Translations under genes and position numbers: made by a program
The notes under the pieces: generated by a model
Told to the model about the DNA's origin: nothing
Seen by the model: only the letters and a program-made list of their open reading frames with translations
Databases searched by the model: none
Part shown: piece after piece, positions 38,001 to 53,000 of the stretch
Numbering within the stretch: the first letter of the stretch is position 1
Layout: each line of letters starts with the position of its first letter
DNA from: Stichopus chloronotus
Taxonomy: Eukaryota > Echinodermata > Holothuroidea > Aspidochirotida > Stichopodidae
Direction: 5' to 3'
Assembly (NCBI GenBank): GCA_021234535.1
Contig: CM037840.1
Span: 13,161,415-13,225,414, forward strand
Length of the DNA stretch: 64,000 bases

Positions 38001-41000
38001 GACAGAAGTCGCCCACCACTAAAAATCCTACAGAACTGTAGTTGGTAAACTCAGTCGCAAACCAGGGGTAAACCAAATTACCCAGTTGAAACCCATTCAG
38101 GTTGCCCAACTTCCATATATACTAAGGTCCACTTGAAGAGATTCATGCAGAAACCCAGTTGAAACCCGTCAGTTCAAATAGTGTATGGGTTCAACTGGCA
38201 TTTGTACCAAGAAACTTGTGTACTGTACATGTATACTGTGCAAATTTACTAAGTGACAGACTGCACATGATTGCAGCAAAAATGTCAAGTTTAGAAACCA
38301 GACTCAGTTCATTGAGCAAAATTAATCTGTATGAAGAATATTATTGCATACAATTTTTAAGGAATCAATTGGATAATTTGACTATCATTTACAGTATTAA
38401 TGTGCAAATAACAAACAAATTGCAGGGAAACTACATGAAAGCTGAAAGAGTGACAAACTAAAGTTGCCTCGAGACATTATCTTGTAAAACGTTTTTTGAA
38501 AGGTCCGCATTTTAAGGTTTCATCAATTTCTTATGGTGATCACTGCTGTAGACACTGCACATTATGAATGCATCAAGTTATTCAAGTGATAAACTTGCCA
38601 TAGTTCTACTGTATCTTTAATTGCAAAGCAGGTGCTTTAATGAGTATACTGCATTACATTGCAAAATCCTTAACTTGTTTTAAATTTTCAACAAATTCTG
38701 TTTCATGTGTGGCAAATTAGGAGATCTTCCACTTTGTAAAAGTGGTGGCAATGTTTTTCTTTCCTCTTTTTTTTTTCTTTTTTGAAGTGTTTTCACCATG
38801 TGAGTCGTCACTAAATACTGAACAGAACAGTGCCATAGTTGAAATAATTTGATCCGCAGTGTGAAAATTTACTTTAAAAAAAAACATAGTAGCGAAGAGT
38901 AACATTTAGTCTAAAGAAAAAGAGCAAGCAGGAAAGGAAAATTCTGTCATCCTTTGTGACACAAAATAATGCATTTGAAGCAGAACACTTCCTCCATTAT
39001 GGAAAATAAGACGGCCTAAAAGTATGCACTCTGGCACAGGTTTTGAACCATTGCACTTTTGAAATTGAAAATTCCTCTGCATGACTGTTAAACTCTAGCA
39101 TCTCAGTACAATGAATATTCAAAAGCTGCAGCTTTCGAATACAAAAGTAAGAAAGACAGCTAAAAAAATAAATTTAAAACAAAGAGGAAGGCAAGAGTTG
39201 AAAGGTGGTAGTTGGTGCTGTAAAAGGAGACTTGATGAGCATAGTTGCAATTACTGGTAAGTGCAGTACTTCATTTCAAGATAGTGCAAACAAAATTTTA
39301 TAGGTCTGTGTATCTAACTTTATTTAATATTTAATGTTGGCATTCAGGTACTGAAACAACAATGTCACTACCCACACTTTCTGGAATTGCTACACAAATC
39401 TAAATCGAAAGTTTCTTGAATGCATACTGTACACACGACATAATCCCGCATCCAATTAAAGAACTTCACACAATATTGTCATGTAGGTATGCAAAAGTGT
39501 TGCAGTAAATTAACATGCATTGCAAAATGTCATATCGTAACTACACAACAAACTAAAAGTCTGAAAGAAATTACATTTTTGGGTATCGGACCGACTATGG
39601 ATGGCGGGCACCGGAGCGTGAAGGTTGGACGCGGCGAACACATTAATACAGTAACATGGTGAGATTATTCTAGTTGGCTACCATCATTCTTACTGTAATC
39701 AGTAAAAAAAAAGTTTTCGTCCATAGTTCATACAAGTATACAGTGTGTGTCTAATTACTAAAAACTTATATGAGATTGCATGTTTAGAAGCAATGAGCTA
39801 TACCTCTCCAATCATAATGTGAGCACTCTTTAAATCTACCATTTCTCTAAATGAGGTAGATTGTGAGTGCATAGCATACTGTGAGAGGTAGCAGGTACAG
39901 TAGTTGAAGAAAAATGATTGCTGTTAAGCAGGATACGAAGAACACCAACCGCTTGCTTGATTTCACTCTGCATAAATATTGCACAATTTGAATCCCTCCC
40001 ACCAAACTAACCCCCTTGCCACGATCCATGCAGTAAAAGACTGACCATAACGCATGGTAAAGACAAAATGGTAAAGGTGCAGAAGCTGCACATGAGGCAA
40101 GATACGTCCTCAATTCTGACTCACCCTAACTCTTTGCACCAGCTTAACTTTAGCAATCTCTTCCAACTTTCTCTTGATGGACGCCTGCCTGTGTCTCTCC
40201 ATGTCCAACGCCTTGTGGACAATGGCCTGAGCCATGAGGTCCCGAACATGCTTCTGGTGTTCCTTCCGTGCCATGGTGAGCCGGTACGACGCCTCTGTCA
40301 CGATCTCCCCACGCCGGTTGATGAGGCCGGACTTTCGAAGGTGTCGCCTCATTCTGCTATTGTTGAAAAAGCCCACCAGGTTCTTGTCCTGGAGGCTGTT
40401 GTAAGTAGACAACGGCCTGCAAAGTGACATATGAGACACAGTATGATGGTAAATTTCCTGTAGATTTAACAACACATTTTTAGGCATGAATGTTAAAATT
40501 TCTTATCAATCTGTCATTGTTTGGTTCTGGTGGACAGTACATACTGAACAATGCAGATATTAACGCACAACTGGTGTCACACCTTGACTCAGTGTGCCTG
40601 ACGTATATATACTGCAGTAGGCCTACGTACTGTACACTGGAAAAGGCCACTTAAACATTTCAACTACATTTCTACCTTCAAGACATGACAATTAAGTTGC
40701 TAAAAAGTTGAATGCTCACTTCACGCATCCATCAAGGGCCTAAAATTCTGTGCAATTAATTATACTTTAATATAAGAATTGTGATTTAATATTAAAATTT
40801 AATATAAAAAGGAAGTCCAATGTGACAATTAAAGACTGGAATTTATGCAACCACTCTTACAACTTTGCACTTTTAACATCCATTCTACGTACACAGTGTA
40901 TACTAAGTTTGGCATATGCTACCACATCATTTTGTTCCATATATACGTATTTGCTACTATTTATGGCTTTCAGAGTTATCCATACAATCGAATTTTCAGT

Positions 41001-44000
41001 GACAATTTTTAAACTTGCATTGATTGAATGAACAATTGGATTAAACTTCAAATTGAATTGAAATTAATGGAAGCATTTAGAGCCTTAAGAGGCCAAAGTT
41101 AAACTTTCAGGTTTGACAGCAATATTGCAATAGAGCAAGTTGGTCAGGCACTGTAGCATTAATTTCCAAATGGAACAATTGTTGTGAGGGGACAGGTAAG
41201 AGATGAGTTATCCAAAGATCAGAAGGTAATTGTAGCCTTAAGTTGTACTGTAAATTAGAACAATCTTTTTCCTTGTTTACAACCATGAAAAAATTAACAA
41301 GCCCCTTGGATTTTACTCTGTTGAGTATCTGTCACTGAATGGAAATATTACAAAAGCCAGAACATATCAAATTAGAGCATGTGTTTTAACATCTTTCTTT
41401 TGAGTCACATGTTTCTCACCACTCATTAATGCCTAAAAATTATACACAAGAAGATGCTTTGAATACACTTAAAATGCACTGTAGATTGAGAAAACACTTT
41501 CAGTGGGTCTAAATTTTTTTGGAATGTACTTGAAGTGAAACACGATATGCACAAACTTCAGTTGCACTTTTTTTTCTACATTAACTTTTACTACTAAACT
41601 TCAAATGAAACTTTCACTTGTACATACAGTTACTACAACCTGTTTGAAGAAAATGTAGCTCCATAAACCTTTCTATTATTGACAGAGTTCCTTTTACACT
41701 CTTAAAATATTCCCTACCAAACATATTTATGTTACTGACTGAAATTTCAGCATTTTAAACCAAAAAAAAAAGCAGCAAGTTGTCAACAAATCTACAACAA
41801 AGCATTCCTCATTATTCACAGATCACCTGTTGCCCTCGGCGATGCTTGAGGCTGTTTTGCTCGTGCCATCCCAGTGAAATTCCCTCCATACCAAATCAAA
41901 GTCAATATTGAGCGATTGTTCGGAAATTACTTGACCGTTCTCGATGGCCCTGCTTTTCTTCCAAACTTTTGCCATACAGCAATGACAGGTTCTCTGAACC
42001 AATGTGTCTTCCTGGAACAAGCATGGTAATTTGGATGTCCTCAAACGTGAGCCGTCCATCGATCAGTAGAGTCTGGCATCTGAACGAATGCAGTTTCTGT
42101 TAGAGAAGACTGACATCTGCCTCACCGTCCAAATCAATTTGTGCCATAACAACCACAAAAAGATGCCGAAGAAATCTAACCAGCATTGTTTTGGCCTTGC
42201 CTATTCTTCTCATTTCCCAAAAGAAACAAATGTCTGTAATTACCAGAGATGCATCGTTCACGGTATGTTTCCCTGATGGCAATTGCGGTGCACGACAAAA
42301 CTCATTACCATCGACCAGTGTTTCCTTGCTTGTGTGTGATAGCAATAAACATATTACTGCAATCAGCACACACGTCTATGTACTCTGCACACAAGTACAT
42401 CATAGTCATCTAAAGTGGATGAAACCTTGGTGGACGACCAGACAAGATCTAGCAGGTCTCTCGTAAAATACAAACTCAAACAGTTCCCACTGGGCTTTCC
42501 TTCGAAACGAACCTAATTTCCATTTGAATACCTCATTACGTAGGAGTGGGCTCCGCAGTACTGCTACATCAGTTGTTGTGTTTTTCTGGGTTTTTTTTTT
42601 TCTGTTTTTGTACAAGTATAGTGTAAACTCATTTCAGGAGACTCATGGTAGTCTATCATCATTGCTGCATGGTTTGCAAATCCACTTCAAGCATTTCTAG
42701 GTTATCAAGTTGCTGGCAGCTGCTTGACATTCTAACATCTTGTGTGCCTGTTTGTGCCTATATTTTACATTTTCTTTCTCTCACCTTAACTTTTGTTGAA
42801 CACTGCTGAGGTTAAGAAAGTGACAAATGAGCTTCACCAAGGAATATTCTGAACTTTATAAGACATAGATTGTCATCGGCAAGGCATCAAATTTAAACCG
42901 TAACAGCGCACGTTCATCTGATCTGAAGCATCACAGGGCACATCCAACGTGGCACTAGTTGTATTCAAACCTGTATAATGTACAGTACCTTCAAGCAGTC
43001 TCACCACTCAGTTGTGTTTGATCCTTCAATTCACTCTGCTTAATTTGGTTCATCTGTAAACTGTTCTTTCAAGTATGAATAAATATCCCTCTAACATGTT
43101 GCTTAATGTACTCAAACTCTAAAGTAACGTATGAGTAAATTTTCGACATGTTGATGATTTGACTCCTTGGACAGAGAGAATTTGACTGGATCGATGTCTG
43201 CTGCTGTGTCATTTTTTTCTTCTTCTTTTTTCATCATTCTTTCCTTTCTTTTATATTGGAGACAGGTGTATCCTCCAAAAATATAGACAAGCATCTAGAA
43301 TTAATCATGAAGGCCTACTTATGCAAGTGAGCTTTAATCTCTTCCATCAACTTAAAACCAATTTAGGGTTGGCAGTAGAGGTAACTATTACCCTTAAAAT
43401 GTTGAGTACATATATCCTGCTGTTACATAAAGGCATAATATCAGATCAATCACCATGACGACAGAGGCGGTCAGATCGCTCCGGTTTCCGTGGAGATCTC
43501 CACCACAAAAAAAAGTTGCTCTCCATATAAATGAGCATTTAATACGAGCAAGGCTGGTGATGATATGGTACAGTAACTGTACATGCTGTAGGGCTTTGCA
43601 ATTTCTCGCTGAATTACAAAACACATATAGAGTACATCGTCCGTACCTACCATGCGTAGTATTTAAAGTCTTAAAACCGTACAGAGTCCTCCCATTCTGC
43701 TACTGTACCACAAGGTCCAAGGGTGCTGCATTTGGGGACTATATTAGACATGAATGAGAATTTGTTGAACAAGTCTTAGGCTGACTTGCCAATGACACAC
43801 ATGCACTCTGCCGAGGGCTACAGTATATGCTCACTTTGCCCAAAGTGCAGTGTAGCATACACACACTTCCCTATTCTACGGATTTTACTGCAAGAACTGT
43901 AGACATGACGACATTGAGACAACTACATCGATGCAAACCGTGCTGAAATATTTTGCTAAATATAAATGATTCCGATGCGATTAAGAGAAAACAACCGGGA

Positions 44001-47000
44001 AAATGACCCGTATCTAAGAACTGGATTCAGGGCTCGTGCTTTCGCTTCATTAACCACAACTCACAGCTGAAAAAAACAGAGCCTTGAAACGAAGGCGCGT
44101 GCCTTCAAACCTATGACACCACACGTGATTGACGAGCAGATCATCGTTGTCTGGCGATAATTTTACCTCTAAATTCCAAACAGATCCACAGATTCAGCTG
44201 CTTCGGGGTGGAAGAAGAGGGAAAAGCTCCCAAATGAATTCACAATGAACTGACGCATGACCCGTTGTTTTGTTTGTTAATTTTTTTGTTTTTTTTCCTG
44301 GCATTTCATACTTTTCTCAGGTGTTATTGCAAGTGACACTTTCGCCCACACGCGTGGCTCTCCTTCCGCATCGATGCTGGAACACGGTTATAGACGTGAC
44401 ACTGGGAGGGCTCATGTAGTATCGACAACGTAAAGTTACATCATGAAATATGGGGGACACTTACACGTGTATGACATTTTAATGGAGCATTATCGAGGTT
44501 AATTTAAAGGGATTGGCAACTGGAGCAAAATTTCATAAAAATTAGAGAACTTTATTGGTGAAAACCATTTTATCTCAAATAGCATGCTCTGGTTTGGAAA
44601 AAGCAAAACTGTTCTGAACAACAATGGAACATTGCAATATGGAAACTCTGTGATGTCACAGGAGAAACATTATGACATAATTTGGACAAAATTCAACAAT
44701 TAAGACATAAATGACAAGACTAAAGTTAATCTACTTTACAAAACAAGTAATCCAAAGTTTTGACTGGTATCAAATTTCAAAGTGAAATAAGCACTTCAAT
44801 TTCAAAGACAAAAGGAAGACTTATCTGACTATCTTTTTCAAATATCACTATTTTGGACAACGTCAGTATCTTGAACAAGATATTGCCGTTATGGGATTTG
44901 AATTGCTTTTGTGTTTAAAAGGAGGGCAGGGAGTTGTAAAAAACATCTCACATAACTTTTTGCTCTTTCTTTCTCCAAATCAAGTAAAAGCATACCTATT
45001 TAACAGATTTGTAGTAAAAAATGATCTGCCGATGACAAGGTTTGTTCGAAAGTGCCCCAGTAGAGAGAGAAAAAAAACATTAATTTTTCTCATGTTGTGG
45101 CCTGCAAGTCATTCATGAGTATGTTTGGTGCCTCTCCTTAACTTTGCAGGAGGAATGTCTTTGATTGAAGGCCATCAATGTCTACCTGCAGAGTCCAGTT
45201 TACAACTCCCTCTCCGAGGTCCTTTAAGAAGCTATTTTATAATGTCACTGGCATATTCCTTAAAACACATATTCACTGCACCATTCAAGTGTGTCGATTG
45301 TCGATACTCATTAATGGGTACCCTGTCTAAATTTCCAACAGAACTTAAGTGCCCACCTGGTGTTAATCCCATTTTAGGCACAAAATTTGGTCCACGGACT
45401 ACAGTGCAGACACAGTAACTTCTCAACAACATGGGAAAAGAACTGGAATTTAAATCTCACCACACCTATCATGACTTTGAAAGCAAGTTTCTACACAAAA
45501 TCACTATAAAGCTTTGACAAGAAAGTAGGTACAGTGAATTGGTTCTTATTTCTGAACTGTTATTGTACCAACTCATGTGATTCACTGTCATGGCCATTGC
45601 TGTCAGTGGCAGTCACACCCCAAAATAAAATTCACACAGCATCACACTATAACAACATTTTTACAGCGACATTTACCCATCCACCATCCCCAACTGTTTG
45701 AAGAGATGTGTAGTCTGTGATAGAACTTGCATTTCTCTCATATGGGGGCAGTTTCTAAATTTTGCAGATTTACAGTCAGATGAAAGACAATGCTAATATC
45801 TATACATTATCTTTAGCTCATATGACAAGCTGATCAAAAAATGTGGCGGTTAAAAATTAATTCTCTAAATTCATCAATTTTGACTTGGGTTGTTTTTTTG
45901 TTATATCTGTGTTCCTTCCATTTCCTTCACTAGAGTTCCAAACCACTTTCAGTTTAATTTTTAATTTTGCTTAAAACTTGCCTTTTAAGGGATGCAATCC
46001 ATGGAGACCTATGCCATCCCTAGCTGTTTAAAAACTGGTATTGACTTCAAACTCTGCACATCATGAGTAATAGTAACCACAGCAACCATGAAGATGAAGT
46101 TGCGAAGGTCATTCATCAAAAGATACCTTTCTTAGCTTCTTTTTTGTTTTCTGACATGTAGATAATGTATACAAAACATAATTAGAGAGCTGTCAAACCT
46201 CACTATGCCAGCAAAGGTGTAGTTACCGCAGCAAGCGGTTTGATTTTTCATATGTAAGTAATAAATTTACCGTTGAAGTTTAAAAGCCTGTGAAAACGTC
46301 CAAGGTTTAACCTCATCAATCCTGTACAGGTACATATCACAATCACACACATGTACAGTATATACATGAGGAAAGTTTACACAACTACAATACTATAAAA
46401 GGGTCTGGAGTTACCCAGTTGAAAAAGACACCTACAGGGGAGTCCTTACTTTAGTCCCACAAACAGCAAGAAGCAATGCTCCATCTGAAATTGTAACTTA
46501 AAAGGAAAGTCAAGTTCGGTGAAAGGAGAATTAAACAACACTGTGACAGGTTTATTTTGTTTTTTGGTCTTCAAGTGATAATCATAATGTGAACATATTA
46601 TATGTAGCTCAATTGCATTCCTGCAGTCCAAGCATGAACAGTATCAGGACGATACCATGGCAAGAAGGAGGCATCCCATGAGACCGATGGTTCACCAGGC
46701 CGAAAGTTCGTGAGAACAAAAATTAAAATGGCTTCACGAGAACGAAGGTTAGGGAGACCAGAAACTAGAAAAGGTTCACTGTGATGAGACCGAAGGTTTG
46801 CAAGACTGAAACTCAAAACAGTTTCACGAGACCCAAGGTTCCCGTGACCGAAAGACCAAAAAGGTTCGTACGACCAAAAATTAAAAAGAGTTCACAAGAC
46901 CAAAGGTTCAAAAGACCGAAGGTTCACAAGACCTTGCTTAAAAAACCCTCCGTAACTGACAGTCTCTGCATGAAGTAATGCTAGCACCAACACATCAACT

Positions 47001-50000
47001 CTGGATGTTGTGGTAGCAAAATGGGATGTGGAATGGAGTTACAGTACGTTAACATATTATCCCTTTTTTACATGAGATGCTCTTCTTGTACTCTGGAGAG
47101 AAACTTGGCAATTTTGGCCGCCGATTATGTAGAGAAAATTGAAGATGACTGTCAGCAACATTTGGGGCTGCCTTACAAACAGCCAAAGTAATTATCTAGA
47201 GTTCTTCAGAAGGAAAATTGGCAATGTGAGCAATTTTCAAACTCAAAGTGGGAAAGTATCCTAAGGTGTGCCTTTATATCAACAAGGCTGCAACTTTTAA
47301 GTACTTGATCGAAAAGTACAATACATGCATACAGGTTGGTGAGCAACATTTTTCTAGTGTTCGCATTTACTGACCTTAACCAAGGAAATAAATGTGAGTG
47401 TCTCACGTAGGCCTACACCTCACAGATATGGCGTCACTTAAGAATAAACTGTCTAAGTGCACCAACCAACTTTGATGGTCTTTGTACAGTGTAGTGTATG
47501 ATCAGGCTTATTCTGACTTCCATCTTGTAACTGTACAGTCTAGCTAATATATTGTCAGCTTTCACAGTAAGAAGGCTGGATTATACCAAAATCAGTCATA
47601 CAGAAAGCGAGTCTTATATGGTGTGTTTACTTTATTGCATTGAAGAAAAATCGAAAAACAACAAAAAATTGGTACTATCATAAAAATCGAAGATAACCTC
47701 ACACTGTAAAAAATAAAAAAAATGATACATTGAAAGTTTTTTGAAACATACCTGAAAATATTAGTTAAAATCAAAGAGAAAGTGTGCGTGGTTAGGATTA
47801 GCATATAAAGTACATTGGCCTATGAATAAAGTTTAGCCTATTTCACCAGATTGATTTAAACCAGATTGAACTGTTACAGCTATTTCAGAAACCCGGCATT
47901 TATGGGAGGAAGAGAGATTTTATGCTCTAGTGCATTTGATTAGTTCTCTCTCTCTCTTGTCAGGTCCCTGTGTATTCACATTGATCAAGTACAGTAAACC
48001 AGAAAGCCAAAAGGCTTTGTGATTCCTTGCGACTCACCAAGTATGACATCAGTTACAGTTACCCTTCTGGAGATATTGTGTTCACAAGGTTTATACAGTT
48101 TGACCTCTGGTGACATCAAATGACCTTTGACCTCCACCAAAAACAATGAGGACCTTCTGTTCATAATTACCAACCCACACACGAAGTATTACATCAGTCA
48201 TGGTTACTTTTCTGCAAATATTGTGTTTACAAGGGTTTTAGTTTAACCTTTGGTGACCTCAAATGATCTTTGACCTCATCATCTACTTAATATGACCAAC
48301 CCACACACCAAGTATGACATCAGTCACAGTTACCCTTTTGGAAATATCATGTTTACAAGGTTTTTACAGTTTGGCCTCTGTTGACCTCAAATGACCTTTG
48401 ACCTCCACCAAAAACAATAGGGATCATCTACTCAATATGACCAACCCCGCTTTAAGTATGACATCAATCACAGTTACCGTTCTTGAGATATTGTGTTTAC
48501 AAGGTTTTTGCATTTTGACTTCTGGTGACCTCAAATGACCTTTAACCTCCACCAAAATCAATAGGGATTATCTCCTCAATATGGCCAACCCACACACCAA
48601 GTATGACATCAGTCACAGTTACAGTACTGTTCTTGAGATATCGTGTTTACAAGGTTTTTTCATTTTGACCTCTGGTGACCTCAAAATAGCTTTGACCTCC
48701 ACCAAAAACAATAGGGATCATCTACTCAATATGACCAACCCACACACTAAGTATGACATCAGTCACAGTTACAGTACCGTTCTTGAGATATGGTGTTTAC
48801 AAGGTTTTTGGATTCTGACCTCTGGCGACCTCAAATGACCTTTGACCTCCACCAAAAACAATAGGGATCATCTACTCAGTATGACAAACCCACACACCAA
48901 GTATTAGATCAGTCATGGTTACCCTTCTTGAGATATCGTGTCATACACACGCACATATGCACACACACACACATGACATCACCGTCACATAGATTCCTTG
49001 CCTGCCTTCGGCAAGGAATCAAAAAGGTAAACATCTCAATAGCATTGGCCAGCCTCACACAGTTGCATGGATATTAACACTAGAGTTATTATGGAAAAGA
49101 AGCCTCTGATCGAGTTAACGTACAGTACCTTGAACAGCTTGACCACATATTTTACCCATATATACAGTAGATAAACTCATCTGCAACTTTTTATGAAGTA
49201 ACTAATGGGAAATTCCTCTCATGAATAGGCACATGCATGTACATGTGTTAACATTTTGACCAGAATGGGCCACAATGACCTTTGACCTCCAGGAAGAATA
49301 AGGAAGGCACTCTAACACTTCCAGTACTGAGGGTACCAGTACAGACTGTAAGGTAGTACATTAGTGACAATACTCTCATTCTTGCAATGTTTATTACGTT
49401 TCTTAACAAGGTTTTCTTACGAAGATATTCACATCAGCTGGTATAAGCTCCAGCCAGTAATAATTTCAACTTTAAGCAAATGCACTATATTCCTGCAGAC
49501 TAATATATTACACAATGAAGTACACTACACTCAAATCTGCAGATCCCCTGACCCTCTTCCCCACAATCAAGCGGGACAGTATACAGTATCCGCACCTGAC
49601 ATTTATCATGGGTAATCAATGATTCAATTTGGTTTTTGAAAATTTGTGAGAACACACTTGTTCACATCACTACTAATTCATAATTTCATATGCACAAAGC
49701 CAGTACAAGCCAGAATGTTAAAGAAAAAAAAAAAAATTACAATTTTCACTAGTAACGGATTTGAAGCTTGAAAAATTATATTGCTAATTGTAAGCATTGT
49801 CATGTTCAAAATCCTCTTTAAACTCTGTTCCCCCAGCATGTTTAATCTCCTAGCTACTGCAGCAATCAGTAAGCAGACTACAACCCCAGTCCTCATTTTC
49901 CAATACGCTATAGCAACAGTTAAAGAAACTTTTTTTTTCTTATTTTCACATTTAAAGGGAAATAGGGCGTTTAGAATACACCAACATGACATACAAAAGA

Positions 50001-53000
50001 AATAGTTTTAGTCATTGTTAAACCATTCAGTCTCATAAATAAACACCTGCCAAAGCTTCATCTCCTCAAAACATTATGCATGTGATGAGTAACGGAAGAT
50101 GCCTCATTTGAATTTTGAAAAGTCTGGGTGAACAAATTGGTGTTGAGAAACAAATAACTGAGTTTCTATCTGTGAGAAACTTATTTCTTGAAAAGAAGGC
50201 TACTGTCCTTCCTAATTTTGAATAATCTATCATTCTGCATCCACAAACATTGGTTTTAATAATATGGATGTTTTCTGTAAAACAAACACCCTATTTCCCT
50301 TTAAGTATTCTGCATAAACTAAATTGTTAATTTCCAAATAAAACTGTCAAATAATGTTCATTATGTGAACATTCACTTAAATGAATTTGAAACCTAAATA
50401 AGATGTATACCACAAAAACAGTCATCAATGTTTTCCATTCCCCCAATTCCATTAACATAAATAAGACAAGAGACAGGCATGCATACCTCTGCACATAATA
50501 TCAGGATGCAAAACAAAATGCAAGGGACGTACAATCAAATTACTGACGACAAATCAAATCATAGATTGGGTCAGAAAATTTCAATATCAAACGGCTTTTA
50601 TCTGTTTCACCGACAGCAGAACGAAACAGAATTAAAATGACAAAGAAAAAAATGAGAAGCTGATATAATGAAAAGGGTGACAGTTTTACCGTGCATCGTC
50701 AGGGTCACCAGCGATGGTGCTGTATACAATAGAACCAAAAATTTTCAGGCCAAATACACAACACCATGTACAGTACTGTGCTAAAAGAAAAGAGGGCAGG
50801 GTTCTTAAATTCAGTCCAGAGTCACAAAATTGTCTTGTCTCTGAGAAATTTTTGCCATGCTGTTCGCTTCTATACTAATCAAATTGCAAGTCTCAACAGA
50901 CTCATTGAACCACTACATGTCTACAGTCCCCGTCATACAAGACGTTCAGCTGGGACTATTCAACAGTTAGAGGGCACTATTCTAAGTTAACAGTTAAAGT
51001 TTACAGTACTGTGACAGCCAGTGCAGGATCGGGAACAAGAGTGCATTCACGCACAGTGGACATGGGGCAGAGCTGCACTGTAGGGATTTACACAGGATAA
51101 ACTTTACATGTTCGGGGGGGGGGGGAGGAACACACAGTGCATAGTCTCCATGGATGGGTTTGCTACAACTGCCGGTGGGTTACAAGGACACACACTCTAC
51201 TACTGTAGTCAATCACGCCTGTGCTGCATGCCCTTTAAATACTAATTGATATCCAACCGTGTTCAATTTACTTTTCTCACAACAGTAAGTTGGCGTGGGA
51301 TAGCAGGCCCAAGCATACAGTACTTACAGTACAGTAGTTTCAATATGAATTGGAAGTAAAAGTTCATGACGGTACAGTACAATGTACAGTATGCACTGCT
51401 TTTTGACAGTTTTGTAATATCCACTAAGTTGGAAATATTCACAATCACTCAGCTCAATGGTTCCAGCACTATAGTAGCTTATGTCATAATAGGCAACATT
51501 TTTTTCTGCCCCGACGTTTCCACGTTGTTGTTGTTCTTTAATTTGACAACAACGAGCATAAGTCAAAGTCTGCCATCGAGATTGATGTCCTTGCTGTTTG
51601 CTTTTAATTGTTTGAAAATTAATTGCCCCCCCCCTTCTGCAAAGTGTTCTTTGTTATTTGACTATCACCATGGCGACGCTTCACTTATTAAAAAAATTAT
51701 CTTCGTGAGCATTGCAATGATACGGTACGGTACATTTGGGCAGACCTACTGCACAGCAGCTTCAACCTACCAGAAGCTTTCTTGGCGCAGGTCTTTGATG
51801 CCACTAAAATAAGGAGGTTAAAGGTCATATGGAAAGACCCTGAAGATCTAATGTGCAAGAGGTGCTGTACATAGGAGCGATGTATCACGCAACAGACTAC
51901 TACAAATTAAGGTGCTTTTTCTGTATCGAGTGCAATTGCATATAACTTCTGAATAGCCCATCAAGAAACAGGCACAAGTTCAGATTTAAGGAAAACAGGA
52001 TGGAGAAGTAAAATTCAGACATTTCCAGTCTGGATGCAACACCAGCCACTGTAGAAAGTCTGATCCTTAGCGACTCAGGGATGGCACATAATGAAAACGA
52101 GCGCAGCATAGTCTAGTTTAAGCCAAAGAACGGGCTAGAAGACCTGTACTAAAGGTTGCCGGCACAGAATCATAGATGGGGGTAAGACTCCAACAAAGTC
52201 CTACAACATACTTTGTGGTATGCAGTGATAACCCCCCTCCCCCTCAAAAAAAAACAATGGTAACAAAAAAAAAACTAGAAAATATACAAACTGTGTGTGT
52301 TACATGCTCATACAGTAATAGACCCTTTAATTGACATATAGGCAAATTTGGTGGAGGGGTATTAAATGGAGCCTGACTGCAGAGAAGTAGACACGTAAGG
52401 TGGGTCATTAATTTATTGAGGGGTAACTTCAAGGTCTATGGCAGTCAACTTCTGACTGCTTTGTATGAGTGACTTGTGAAGATTGGAGAGGAGCATCTAC
52501 ACAAATTGATAAACCTATCAACTACTGTATATAAAAAAAAAAAAAACACAAAATTGGGGGGGCAGTTAGCCAAACTTTTTACTAGGAAACAAAACGAAAA
52601 TCAATATTTTTATAATTTAATATTGAAGGCACAGCCTGGAATTTTTTACCCAGGCTTGTAAGCCTATTGGCAGTGTGGATATGAGTTAACCGTGAAAACT
52701 GTCTGGTCACAAACATTCAATATATTCAAGTTCATTAGTTAGTACTCACTCATTAATTAACGTTTATGTGACAAATGGAGACATTCTTTGTTTGACCATT
52801 TGTCACTAGTACAGAATGTGATGCAAACTTGAAATGTTTGGAAAAATGTAGTTAACTTCACCAAACAACTCAAGGTGCCTATTTGAAACAGGCCGGCATC
52901 CCTCGCAAAATCAACAGAAATTTACTATAGAAATCCCAAGATTAAAGCTACGTTCAGCTAAGTACAGTAATTTCTTGTTGTGGTATGAAATTTTCGTAAG

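Noticed and set aside
41823..42059. - strand frame (DGSRLRTSKLPCLFQED, FDLVWREFHWDG) that looked like a possible exon or transposase piece
   Set aside because: No splice-phase fit with neighbouring ERICH3-like exons and no recognisable family; left unassigned.
48021..49020. Regularly spaced repeats considered as a CRISPR-like array
   Set aside because: The units are about 147 bp and similar throughout with no unique spacers, and the genome is clearly animal.
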